From Microbacterium sp. Root180 (GTDB lineage Bacteria; Actinomycetota; Actinomycetes; Actinomycetales; Microbacteriaceae): DNA of 64,000 nt. The translations under genes were made by a program, and so were the position numbers. The stretch is from the NCBI RefSeq assembly GCF_001428485.1, contig NZ_LMHS01000003.1:727626-791625 (forward strand), in the 5' to 3' direction. This document shows positions 41,988 through 50,229 of this stretch, one piece after another; the first letter of the stretch is position 1, and each line of letters starts with the position of its first letter. The notes beneath the pieces are model-generated. The model was given only the letters and a program-made list of their open reading frames with translations, was not told where the DNA came from and searched no databases.

Positions 41988-44507
41988 TCAGAGCCGCGGA
42001 TCGATCGGATCGGACTCCAGCGCGAGCACCCCGAACACGGCTTCGTGCACGCGCCACAGCGGCTCGCCCGACGTGAACCGGTGGAGAGCCTCGATGCCCA
42101 GCGCGTACTCGCGGCCCGCGAGCGAGCGCTTGTGGCCGGTGTCGCGCTCGCGCAGCCGCGCGAGGTTGCCGGGATCGGTGTAATCGGGCCCGTAGATGAT
42201 GCGCAGGTACTCGCGACCGCGCACCTTGATGCCCGGCTGCACGAGCCCCTTGCCGGTGCGGGTGAGGTTCGAGAACGGCTTGACGACCATCCCCTCGCCG
42301 CCGGCGCCGGTGAGCCGCTCCCACCACGCCACGGCCGCGGCCGTCGAATCAGCGTCGGCGAGGTCGACGCGCAGCCGTCCTGTCGAAGCGATGACCTGAG
42401 GAGCCGCCTCAGCGAGTCGATCGGCGACCGACAGATGCCAGCCGTGATCGCGCGTCTCGAACGTCGCGTCGCCGGCTGCGAGCACCTGGAACGGGGCGAA
42501 CCGCACCTCTCCGGGGTCGCCGACGTAGCGACGATAGGCGTCGCGGAACCGCTGGACGCCCTCGGCACGCGTGCGAGCACGGTCCGCGAGCGCGGCGACA
42601 TCGATCCCGGATGCCGCGGCCCGCGCCAGTACGGATGATGCCGCCTGCGTTGCCGCCACCCCCGCCGCGCCGACCGACGCGTAGAGGTCGCGGATCAGGT
42701 CGCCCGTCTTGATCGACCACGGGAGCATCTCTCCGTCGAGGAGCACCCAATCGCCGCCGAGCTCGTCCCACACTCCCGCCGCGGCGAGCGCCTCGTCGAG
42801 CTCGCCCAGCATCCGCGCCTCGGCATCGGGTGCGAAGAACGGCCGGCCGGTGCGGCTGAGGACCGCGCCCCGCCACCCCTCGGGAGCGCCGAAGCGTGCG
42901 GCATCCCGTGCCGCCAGCACGATCGCGCGGGAGCCCATGTGCTTCTCTTCGCAGATGACGTCGGTCACGCCGTGATCGAGGAAGTACGCGAACGCCTCGT
43001 CAGGGTGCTCGAGGTACCCCTCGCGCGCGGAGGTGCTCGGCGGTGACATCGTCGGCGGCAGGTAGATGAGCCATCTCGGATCCGCCGCCCATCGGCTGAT
43101 GGTCTCGAGCCCGCCCGCGGACTGCTCCTCCTTGATGCCCACACGGCCATGCAGGCCGGTGTCGATGATGAGCTTGCCCTGGACGTCGGACAGGTTGAGC
43201 ACTCCCGCCGCGCGCACCGGCGCCTCAGCCACGAGAGGGCGGATCGGCTCGTACCAGACCTGCTCGGCGGGCACCGACACGATCTCGCGCTCGGGATATC
43301 GCATGGCGGAGAGCGCTCCGCCGAAGACGCATCCGGTGTCGAGGCACGCGGTGTTGTTGACCCACTCCACCGTCGGCACCGGGGTGTGCCCATAGAGAAC
43401 GACGGCCTTGCCGCGATAGTCCTGCGCCCACGGGTAGCGCACGGGCAGCCCGAACTCGTCGGTCTCCCCCGTGGTCTCGCCATAGAGCGCGAACGCGCGC
43501 ACCCGACCGGACGCGCGACCGTGGTACTGCTCCTTCAGTCCCGCATGCGCGACGACGAGCCTGCCGTCATCGAGCACGAGGTGCGACACGAGGTCGTAGC
43601 AGAAGGCCGCGACCTGCTCGCGGAACTCCTCCGACTCGCCCGCGAGCTGAGCGAGAGTCTCCTCCAGGCCGTGCGAGACGCTCACCTGCGCTCCGCGCAG
43701 GGCGCGCACGAGCTTGGCCTCGTGGTTGCCGGGCACCGCCAGCGCGTTTCCCGACCCGACCATTCCCATCGCGAGCCGCAGCACGCCGACGACGTCGGGC
43801 CCGCGGTCGACCAGGTCGCCGAGGAAGATCACCCGACGGCCCTCGGGATGCCGCGCATCCACGGGCCTGCCGTGCGCGTCCCGCTCGATCTCGTAGCCCA
43901 GCCGCGTGAGCAGCGTCTCGAGCTCGCTGCGGCAGCCGTGCACATCGCCGATGGCATCGAAGGGTCCGCGTTCGTCGCTGCGGTCGTTGAGCAGGCGGGT
44001 CCGCGTGATGGTCGCGCTCGCGACATCCTCGGGGCTGCGCAGCACGTGCACCTTGCGGAACCCCTCCTTGGTGAGGTGGCGCATGCTCCGGCGCAGCTGA
44101 TCGCTCTGCCGCTTGACCACCCCGACGGGGATGTCGCGGTCGGTGCGCTCGGCGTTGCGCGCGATGCCCACCGACTCGGGCAGGTCGAACACGATCGCCA
44201 CCGGCAGCACGTCGTGCGCCTTGGCGAGGTCGATGAGCCGGCGCCGCGCGTCGGGCTGCACGCTCGTCGCGTCGATGACGGTCAGCAGGCCGGCATCCAG
44301 TCGCTTCGCCGCCACGTACTGCAGAGCATCGAACGCGGCCGAGGTCGCGGACTGATCGGCCTCATCGTTGGCGACGAGGCCGCGGAACACATCGCTCGAG
44401 AGGGTCTCGTACGCACCGAAGTGCTCCCGCGCGAAGGTCGACTTGCCCGAACCGGATGCGCCGATGAGCACCACCAGAGAGAGCGCGGGGATGTCGAGCG
44501 CGGTCAT
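41988..44507 (-). CDS. pnkp: Bacterial polynucleotide kinase-phosphatase-ligase (Pnkp)
   Basis: An 839-residue three-domain RNA repair enzyme. The kinase P-loop GASGSGKST lies at 16-24. The metallophosphatase has GDVHG at 187-191, GDLVDRG at 230-236 and GNHE at 260-263. The nucleotidyltransferase/ligase-like domain has the AMP-accepting Lys522 in EEKHMGSR. This is the Clostridium thermocellum Pnkp arrangement, which heals and seals broken RNA with Hen1. The start at 44507 overlaps the Hen1 stop by ATGA. A frame extension to 45035 only shadows Hen1. Confidence 0.93.
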   Translation of the reverse strand: MTALDIPALSLVVLIGASGSGKSTFAREHFGAYETLSSDVFRGLVANDEADQSATSAAFDALQYVAAKRLDAGLLTVIDATSVQPDARRRLIDLAKAHDVLPVAIVFDLPESVGIARNAERTDRDIPVGVVKRQSDQLRRSMRHLTKEGFRKVHVLRSPEDVASATITRTRLLNDRSDERGPFDAIGDVHGCRSELETLLTRLGYEIERDAHGRPVDARHPEGRRVIFLGDLVDRGPDVVGVLRLAMGMVGSGNALAVPGNHEAKLVRALRGAQVSVSHGLEETLAQLAGESEEFREQVAAFCYDLVSHLVLDDGRLVVAHAGLKEQYHGRASGRVRAFALYGETTGETDEFGLPVRYPWAQDYRGKAVVLYGHTPVPTVEWVNNTACLDTGCVFGGALSAMRYPEREIVSVPAEQVWYEPIRPLVAEAPVRAAGVLNLSDVQGKLIIDTGLHGRVGIKEEQSAGGLETISRWAADPRWLIYLPPTMSPPSTSAREGYLEHPDEAFAYFLDHGVTDVICEEKHMGSRAIVLAARDAARFGAPEGWRGAVLSRTGRPFFAPDAEARMLGELDEALAAAGVWDELGGDWVLLDGEMLPWSIKTGDLIRDLYASVGAAGVAATQAASSVLARAAASGIDVAALADRARTRAEGVQRFRDAYRRYVGDPGEVRFAPFQVLAAGDATFETRDHGWHLSVADRLAEAAPQVIASTGRLRVDLADADSTAAAVAWWERLTGAGGEGMVVKPFSNLTRTGKGLVQPGIKVRGREYLRIIYGPDYTDPGNLARLRERDTGHKRSLAGREYALGIEALHRFTSGEPLWRVHEAVFGVLALESDPIDPRL

Positions 44508-45871
44508 GCCGACTCCTCCCGTCGGAACAGGGCGAGCTGGGTCGGAGCGCCGAGTGCGGCATCCTCGACACCCACGGGCCGGTACTTGACGGCGTACCCA
44601 TGCCGCTCCGCAACGCCCTCGGCCCAGTCGCGGAACTGCGTGCGCGTCCACTCGAACCGGTGGTCGTCGTGACGGAGGGCCCCGCCGGCGAGGTCCGGGT
44701 AGAGGGCGTTGTACTCCGCGTTGGGCGTCGTGACGACGACGGATGCCGGATGCGCGCCGGCGAACACCGCGTCCTCGAGCGCGCCGAGACGCGACGGGTC
44801 GACATGCTCGACGACCTCCATCAGCACCATCGCGTCGTATCCCGCGAGACGGTCGTCCCGATAGACGATCGACCCGTGGAGCAGCTCGATGCGCTCGCGC
44901 TCCGCGTCGGAGGCGGCATCCATTCGGAGCACTCGAGCGGCCGTCTCGAGCGAACGCGCCGACACGTCGACGCCGACGATCCTGGTGAACGAGCGATCCT
45001 TGGCTAGGCGCGAGAGCAGGGCACCGGGGCCGCATCCCATGTCGACGACGCGGCGAGCGGAGACGTCGTGCAGCGCGGCCAGGACGGCCTCGGCCCGATG
45101 GACTCGCAGTGGCGTCTCGCCGGGGCCGTCGACCGCTTCAGCGGCCTGAGGGAGCAGGGACCGCTGGTGCAGAAGGTACCGCCGCGTGATCAGATCGCGT
45201 TCGGGATGCCGGGTGAGCCAGCCTTCGCCCGCGCGCTCGAGCTTGGCGATCTCGTCGTCGCCGACCCAGTAGTGCTTGGCATCGTCGAGCACCGGGAGCA
45301 GCACGTAGAGCTGACGCAGTGCGTCGGACAGCCGGACCTCGCCGGTGAGGGTGACGGAGCTGAACCGCGAGTCCTCCCAGTCGGGAAAAGCCGGGTCCAG
45401 GGGGATGCGCTGCTCGGTCACCGTCCATCCGCAGGGCTCGAACACGCGGCGCACGAGATCGTCTTCGCGACCGCGCGTGGAGACCACGGGGATGTCGATC
45501 CGCAGCGGGAGGGAGGATGCCGCGAGCTCCGGGTACGAATCGCTTCGACCCGTCATCGCGGTGCGGAAGACCGAGCCGATCGCCACCGCCAGCATGCTCG
45601 AGGCCACATATGGGCGGTCGTTGACGTAGTGGTCGAGGGCTCCCGCGTCGCCGCGGAACCTCTTGTTGCGCACGAGCGCGACCGGATCGACCTCGACCAT
45701 CACCGCCACGGTGCAGCGCTCGGCGGTCGCCTCGGGATAGAACACGTGGATATCCCCGACCGGCGCGGAGAAGGTCTGGACCCGGCCGGGATGCTTGTGC
45801 AGCAGATACCCGAGCACCGTCGCGTCGACGCCGGAGTCGCGCTCCGGCTCGTAGGTCACCGTGACCAGCAT
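44504..45871 (-). CDS. hen1: Hen1 3'-terminal RNA ribose 2'-O-methyltransferase
   Basis: A 455-residue bacterial Hen1. The N-terminal half (about 1-240) is the Pnkp-ligase-activating region. The C-terminal half is the methyltransferase with the SAM motif VVDMGCGPG and the metal motif LMEVVEHVD followed by HDDHRFEWT. It methylates the 2'-OH of the repaired RNA end, protecting it against renewed cleavage. ATG at 45871 is chosen because GGGGGAG lies 6 bases upstream; a TTG two codons earlier is weaker. It forms a two-gene operon with Pnkp. Confidence 0.92.
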   Translation of the reverse strand: MLVTVTYEPERDSGVDATVLGYLLHKHPGRVQTFSAPVGDIHVFYPEATAERCTVAVMVEVDPVALVRNKRFRGDAGALDHYVNDRPYVASSMLAVAIGSVFRTAMTGRSDSYPELAASSLPLRIDIPVVSTRGREDDLVRRVFEPCGWTVTEQRIPLDPAFPDWEDSRFSSVTLTGEVRLSDALRQLYVLLPVLDDAKHYWVGDDEIAKLERAGEGWLTRHPERDLITRRYLLHQRSLLPQAAEAVDGPGETPLRVHRAEAVLAALHDVSARRVVDMGCGPGALLSRLAKDRSFTRIVGVDVSARSLETAARVLRMDAASDAERERIELLHGSIVYRDDRLAGYDAMVLMEVVEHVDPSRLGALEDAVFAGAHPASVVVTTPNAEYNALYPDLAGGALRHDDHRFEWTRTQFRDWAEGVAERHGYAVKYRPVGVEDAALGAPTQLALFRREESA

Positions 45872-45991
45872 GTCCAACTCCCCCGATGTGGCAGTCGCAC
45901 CACTCTATGGGGGTCGGTCGGTCGCTCTTCACCGGACGCGGACCGTGAGACGGCTGAGCCCACCGCCGGCAGGCGGGGGGCCAGGTGAGGC

Positions 45992-46040
45992 GGCCGCCGC
46001 TCGACGCGGGGTGCTGGGGGACACCCGCGGAGCGGCGGCC
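45992..46040 (-). terminator. Strong hairpin after the fasciclin gene
   Basis: GGCCGCCGCTC (45992-46002) pairs perfectly with GAGCGGCGGCC (46030-46040), with a further inner stem of CGCGGG and CCCGCG. It starts 7 bases after the stop of the fasciclin gene and lies upstream of hen1. No clear T-run follows, as is common for actinobacterial terminators. Confidence 0.6.
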
Positions 46041-46046
46041 GACTCG

Positions 46047-46637
46047 TCACATGGCCGGGACGAGGACCCGGTCGATCGTGTGGATCACACCGTTGGATGC
46101 CGGGATGTTGATCGCCCACAGCACGAGGCGCGGGTCGGCCAGCGCGGGAGTCTCGTCACGGAGGGTGATGCCTCGCGGCTTCACGATTCCCCCATCGGCC
46201 ATCGTCAGCGATCGGGCGGTGAGCACCTTGACGGGTCCGAGCTTCTTGCCGGGCACCACGTGGTAGAGCAGGATGCCGGTGATCTGATCGATCGTGAAGG
46301 CGGACGTGATCGTGGTCAGCGCCTCCGCTTCGCTCGCGGGAGCCTTCCCCGTGAGGTCGGTGACGAGCCGCAGGAAGGCGCGGTCGTTCGGCGCGAAGAC
46401 GGTGTACTTCGTCGACGTGTCCGAGAGGGCGCCGTCGAGGCCTGTGGCGAGCACCGCCTGGACGAGGATGTCGTAGTCGTAGGGGTTCTTGTCGGGCGTG
46501 CCGCCGCCGGATGCCGCGACCGCGACGTCGACGATCGTGCCGGGAGGAGTCCCGCCGCCGTGTGCCTGTGCGGGTGCCGCGCTGAGGACCAGTGCGAGTG
46601 CAGCCGCCGCTGCGATGACCAGACGTGACTTCTTCAT
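46047..46637 (-). CDS. Secreted fasciclin (FAS1) domain protein
   Basis: A 196-residue protein with a signal peptide (basic KKSR then an Ala/Leu core ending AQAHG near residue 27) and one FAS1 domain, recognisable by VFAPNDRAFLRL, LLYHVVPGKKL and the closing NGVIHTIDRVLVP. FAS1 domains mediate adhesion. AAGGAG precedes the ATG. It follows an ECF sigma and a RskA-type anti-sigma, as do the SigK-controlled FAS1 proteins MPT70/MPT83 in M. tuberculosis. A SigK-like promoter lies at 46696-46723. Confidence 0.9.
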   Translation of the reverse strand: MKKSRLVIAAAAALALVLSAAPAQAHGGGTPPGTIVDVAVAASGGGTPDKNPYDYDILVQAVLATGLDGALSDTSTKYTVFAPNDRAFLRLVTDLTGKAPASEAEALTTITSAFTIDQITGILLYHVVPGKKLGPVKVLTARSLTMADGGIVKPRGITLRDETPALADPRLVLWAINIPASNGVIHTIDRVLVPAM

Positions 46638-46695
46638 GGTTCGCTCTCCTTCGATGCGATGTGTGCACCTCTCGAGCGGGAGATGCCACCTGAGT

Positions 46696-46723
46696 ATTCG
46701 GACGCCGCGCGCTTCGCGGATGC
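46696..46723 (-). promoter_or_regulatory. SigK-like promoter of the fasciclin gene
   Basis: On the transcribed strand GCATCC (46723-46718) is followed after 16 bases by CCGAAT (46701-46696). The M. tuberculosis SigK promoter is CCATCC with CCGAAT. The same pair with the same 16-base spacing lies before the sigma gene. Confidence 0.65.
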
Positions 46724-46784
46724 ACCCACCGGGGAATCGTCGACCGGAACACCACCCTCGGGCGACGCCGCGGATGCAGGCGGA

Positions 46785-47510
46785 TCAGACGAAGTCGAGC
46801 TCGCCCCGCACGATCGAGTCCCCGGAGTGCGCCGGGTCGCCGTCCTCGGGCTCCTGCGAGACGTCCACCAGCACGAAGTCGCTCAAGTCGACGTCGTCGG
46901 GGATGTCGAACACGCCCTCACTCCCCTCGAGAACCCCCAGGCTCACCAGGTCGGATGCATCGGCCGTGATCAACCACACCTCGCGGTATCCGTCCGCTGC
47001 GTCGGACCCGTCGAGCTCCACCGTCACCTGCCGCTCGCCGTCGGCGCTCTCCGTGACCACGGCCGTGCCGACGGCGCCGGGGTGGTCGGGGAAGGCTCCG
47101 AGCGTCGCGGAGGCGAGCTCGACCGGATCGGCCGGCCGCACCAGCGACCAGACGCCGACGACCGCGAGGACTGCGGCGACGCTCGCGGCGAGCGCGACGA
47201 GGACGCGCAGGCCGCGCCCGCGGGATGGAGCGGCGGGGGATGCCTCGGCCGCATTCGTCAGCGGGGCGCCGACGGCGGCGCCCGTGTCCGGGAAGCCCAG
47301 CTCGTCGGAGATGCGCCCCCATACGCGCTCGGGCGGCACCTCCAGCTCGCCGAGGGCGTGCGTCGACCGGCCGACCGTGACGGTGTACTCCAGTTCGGCG
47401 AGTTCGAGCGAGCAGTCGTCGCAGGTCGCGAGGTGCGCGGCCTCGTCTGCGGAGAGCGCGTCTCCGAGCGCGACCAGGGAAAGCCGCTCGGGATCAAGAT
47501 GATGCGACAT
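46785..47510 (-). CDS. RskA-type anti-sigma factor
   Basis: A 241-residue membrane protein. The N-terminal zinc-binding anti-sigma motif is HLATCDDC (H-x3-C-x2-C), a single transmembrane helix lies at about 103-124 (LVALAASVAAVLAVVGVWSL), and the extracytoplasmic RskA domain fills the C-terminus. It would hold the ECF sigma factor until proteolysis. The start overlaps the sigma gene by 17 bases, with GGAGG 6 bases upstream inside it. The fasciclin gene follows. Confidence 0.92.
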   Translation of the reverse strand: MSHHLDPERLSLVALGDALSADEAAHLATCDDCSLELAELEYTVTVGRSTHALGELEVPPERVWGRISDELGFPDTGAAVGAPLTNAAEASPAAPSRGRGLRVLVALAASVAAVLAVVGVWSLVRPADPVELASATLGAFPDHPGAVGTAVVTESADGERQVTVELDGSDAADGYREVWLITADASDLVSLGVLEGSEGVFDIPDDVDLSDFVLVDVSQEPEDGDPAHSGDSIVRGELDFV

Positions 47511-48048
47511 GACCCACCTCCAATCGGCTCCGAAGGCGCGTGAGACTTCGCCTGATGTGACTCTTCACGGTACCGAGCGGCATCTGAAGACGTTCTGAGA
47601 TCTGGTCATGTGTGAGGTCGTCGTAGAAGGCCAGCCGGACCACGCGGCGGGCGTCGGGCTCGAGTCGGTCGATCTCGCTCGCCAGCAGCAGGCGATCGCC
47701 CAGATCGACCTCGGGCGTCGTGAGGCCGTCGGGGGTTGCGAAGCGCTGCAACTGTTCCTGAAGGGCGCGCACGCGAGTGCGCGCCTCCAGCGTGTCCGCG
47801 ATCCGACGGCGCGTGATCGTCACCAGCCACGTCGAGATGCGTCCCTTCGCAGGATCGTAGGACGCCCTCGACGTCCACGCCGACACGAACGCCTTCTGCG
47901 TGACATCCTCGGCGTCCCCGCGGTCGCCGAGGAGACGCAGCGCCAGGGTGAAGATCACCGGCGACCAACGCCGGTAGAGCTCCTCCAGAGCTCGTTCATC
48001 GCCGCTGCGGAACCGGTCGCACAGATCACGCTCCTGCGCCTCGTCCAC
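47494..48048 (-). CDS. ECF RNA polymerase sigma factor (SigK-like)
   Basis: A 184-residue ECF sigma factor. Region 2 contains LEELYRRWSPVIFTLALRLL and AEDVTQKAFVSAW; region 4 contains LTHDQISERLQMPLGTVKSHI. GTG at 48048 is chosen because GGGGA lies 6 bases upstream. It is co-transcribed with its anti-sigma gene. The promoter at 48128-48155 resembles the fasciclin promoter, so it probably controls itself. The SigK assignment rests on the partner type, the FAS1 neighbour and the promoter, not on a phylogeny. Confidence 0.9.
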   Translation of the reverse strand: MDEAQERDLCDRFRSGDERALEELYRRWSPVIFTLALRLLGDRGDAEDVTQKAFVSAWTSRASYDPAKGRISTWLVTITRRRIADTLEARTRVRALQEQLQRFATPDGLTTPEVDLGDRLLLASEIDRLEPDARRVVRLAFYDDLTHDQISERLQMPLGTVKSHIRRSLTRLRSRLEVGHVASS

Positions 48049-48127
48049 CCGTTCCCCTCCCCGTCGGCCGGCTACGGTGATGTCGGCGGGCATGCCCGGG
48101 TCGCGGGGGCATCGCCGACAGAGATGT

Positions 48128-48155
48128 ATTCGCCCATCCTGCGCCGCTTGGATGC
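48128..48155 (-). promoter_or_regulatory. SigK-like promoter of the sigma/anti-sigma genes
   Basis: On the transcribed strand GCATCC (48155-48150) is followed after 16 bases by GCGAAT (48133-48128), then AC as in the fasciclin promoter. It lies about 80 bases before the sigma start. Confidence 0.6.
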
Positions 48156-48180
48156 AGGGCGCCAGCAGGTTCTCGCGCGA

Positions 48181-49026
48181 CTACCGTGCGTCTGCGCGAC
48201 CGAGGTCGGCGGCGACATCCGGGACATGGGGGTACTCCTCGCGCGGAGGGCGCTCATAGTCCCCGGCGGCGGGACGGTCGGGGATGGAGACCGTCTCGGG
48301 TTCCAGCCGTTTGTACGGGACGCTGTCGAGCAGATGACTGATCGCATTCAGGCGCGCCGCGCGCTTGTCGTCGCTCTCGATGGTCCACCACGGCGACTCG
48401 GCTGTGTGCGTCGCCGCGAACATGTCATCCTTCGCCCGGGAGTAGTCCTCCCAGCGGTGGATCGACTCGAGGTCCATCGGCGACAGCTTCCAGCGCCGCA
48501 GCGGGTCCTCCAGGCGTGACGAGAAGCGGGACTGCTGCTCTTCGTCCGACACGGAGAACCAGTACTTGATCAGGATGATCCCGTCATCGATGAGCAGACG
48601 TTCCACGACCGGCACCTGCTCGAGGAAGAGCCGGTACTCCCTCTCGGACGAGTACCCCATCACGCGTTCCACGCCGGCGCGGTTGTACCACGAGCGATCC
48701 ATCAGCACGATCTCACCCGACGTGGGCAGCCGCTCGATGTAGCGCTGGAAGTACCACTGCCCACGCTCCTTCTTCGACGGTTTCGGGAGTGCGACGACGC
48801 GTGCGTGCCGCGGGTTGAGGTACTGCATCACCCGCTTGATCGCGCCGCCCTTGCCGGCGGCGTCCCGCCCTTCGAAGATCACCAGGACGCGGGCCTTGTT
48901 CGCAATGAGCCACTGCTGCATGTCGACGAGTTCGGACTGCAGCCGCTGCAATTCGGCCTGGTAGAGACGCTTCTTCACACGGACCACCGACGAGGGGGCG
49001 GCGCTCTTCTTCCTCTTCTTCGCCAT
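48181..49026 (-). CDS. ppk2: Polyphosphate kinase 2
   Basis: A 281-residue PPK2. Walker A is GRDAAGKGG at 53-61, the lid/Walker B segment is DRSWYNRAGVERVMGY from residue 110, and there is a basic N-terminal tail (MAKKRKK). PPK2 enzymes transfer phosphate between polyphosphate and nucleotides, usually making NTPs from NDPs or NMPs. The length and single domain suggest class I or II; the acceptor cannot be told from sequence. It lies upstream of the sigma gene but has no overlap with it. Confidence 0.92.
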   Translation of the reverse strand: MAKKRKKSAAPSSVVRVKKRLYQAELQRLQSELVDMQQWLIANKARVLVIFEGRDAAGKGGAIKRVMQYLNPRHARVVALPKPSKKERGQWYFQRYIERLPTSGEIVLMDRSWYNRAGVERVMGYSSEREYRLFLEQVPVVERLLIDDGIILIKYWFSVSDEEQQSRFSSRLEDPLRRWKLSPMDLESIHRWEDYSRAKDDMFAATHTAESPWWTIESDDKRAARLNAISHLLDSVPYKRLEPETVSIPDRPAAGDYERPPREEYPHVPDVAADLGRADAR

Positions 49027-49271
49027 CAGGATGTCCTGTCGTCGATCGGGCTGATGTCGCTCATGTTCGCCTTCGGTTCCGGGAGGGCTTGTCCCGTTCA
49101 CAACATAGGGATGGCGCGTGGGCGAGGAAACCCGGGTTGACAACGACGCGCCAGACTGATGTGCATCGCGAGACCCCTGCGCCGAAGAGCGGATCCCGTC
49201 CGCTGTCAAGGGCGAGCCGCATTCGCCGCCAGGACCGCATCATGGATGCGTAGCGACCCGGGGAGAGATCG

Positions 49272-50213
49272 ATGACGTCGAAGATCGCAATCATCTGGAA
49301 TCCGACCAAGACCGACAGGGAGAGCCTGCAGTCCGGTCTGGACGAGACGCTCGGCGAGGGAGGCGGACCGGAGATCAGCTGGTGGGAGACCACCGCGGAC
49401 GACCCCGGTCAGGGCGCGGCGAGAGACGCTCTCGCTGCGGGCGCCGACCTCATCATCGTCGCGGGAGGAGACGGCACCGTCCGCGCGGTCGCAGAGCATC
49501 TCGCCGACGCCGAGACCGGGATCGAGCTCGCGATCGTGCCGCTCGGCACCGGCAACCTTCTCGCCCGGAACCTCGACGTTCCGCTCGGGGATATCCCGTC
49601 GGCGATGACGCGCGCGCTCGAGGGCGAGCCCCGAGCGGTGGATGTCGGCTGGGTCGAGGTCGATCTCGATGAGGGGATCGAGCGCCATGGATTCGTCGTC
49701 ATGGTCGGCTTCGGCATCGACGCGCACATGATCGCTGAGACCGACGACGCCCTGAAGGACAAGGCGGGCTGGCTCGCGTACGTCGAGTCCCTCGGCCGTG
49801 CCCTCGCGGCGAGCGACGTCGTGCCGTTCCACATCACCAGCGACGGTCAGCCGGCACGCGACGAGGAAGGTCACACGCTTCTCATCGCGAACTGCGGCAC
49901 GCTGCAAGGAGGCCTCACGCTTCTGCCCGACGCCGATCCCTCGGACGGCGAGCTGGACTACCTCGTGCTCAGCGCAGAGGGCGTGGCGCAGTGGGCAGGG
50001 ACCCTGAAGACGATGATCTGGGACAACGGCCTGAAGCGGCTGGTCACCGACAAGGAAGACCTGACCAGCACGGACTCGATCGGCCATGGCCGCGCCAAGA
50101 CGCTCGAGGTGACGCTCCCCGACGACAGGGCGTTCGAGATCGACGGCGAGGAGATCGGGGTCACCCGTTCGTTCACCGTGTCACTGCAGCCGTCGGCGAT
50201 CCGCGTCCGCTGA
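49272..50213 (+). CDS. Diacylglycerol/lipid kinase family protein
   Basis: A 313-residue protein of the DAGK catalytic family. It begins KIAIIWNPTK and carries the nucleotide motif IVAGGDGTVR, LGTGNLLARN, and a C-terminal beta-sandwich domain ending DGEEIGVTRS. It probably phosphorylates diacylglycerol or a similar membrane lipid. GGGGAGAG precedes the ATG. The 245 bases upstream hold a TTGACA at 49137-49142 but no convincing -10. Confidence 0.9.
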   Translation: MTSKIAIIWNPTKTDRESLQSGLDETLGEGGGPEISWWETTADDPGQGAARDALAAGADLIIVAGGDGTVRAVAEHLADAETGIELAIVPLGTGNLLARNLDVPLGDIPSAMTRALEGEPRAVDVGWVEVDLDEGIERHGFVVMVGFGIDAHMIAETDDALKDKAGWLAYVESLGRALAASDVVPFHITSDGQPARDEEGHTLLIANCGTLQGGLTLLPDADPSDGELDYLVLSAEGVAQWAGTLKTMIWDNGLKRLVTDKEDLTSTDSIGHGRAKTLEVTLPDDRAFEIDGEEIGVTRSFTVSLQPSAIRVR

Positions 50214-50229
50214 CGCAGCGCGTCGCCGA

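Noticed and set aside
42370..42400. Possible second copy of the CCTGAGCCTGTCGAAGG repeat
   Set aside because: Only TCCTGTCGAAG matches, and it lies inside the Pnkp ligase-region coding sequence where the residues are explained by the gene.
41988..45035. Extended N-terminus for Pnkp
   Set aside because: The extension shadows hen1; the P-loop near residue 16 from the ATG at 44507 matches known Pnkp proteins.
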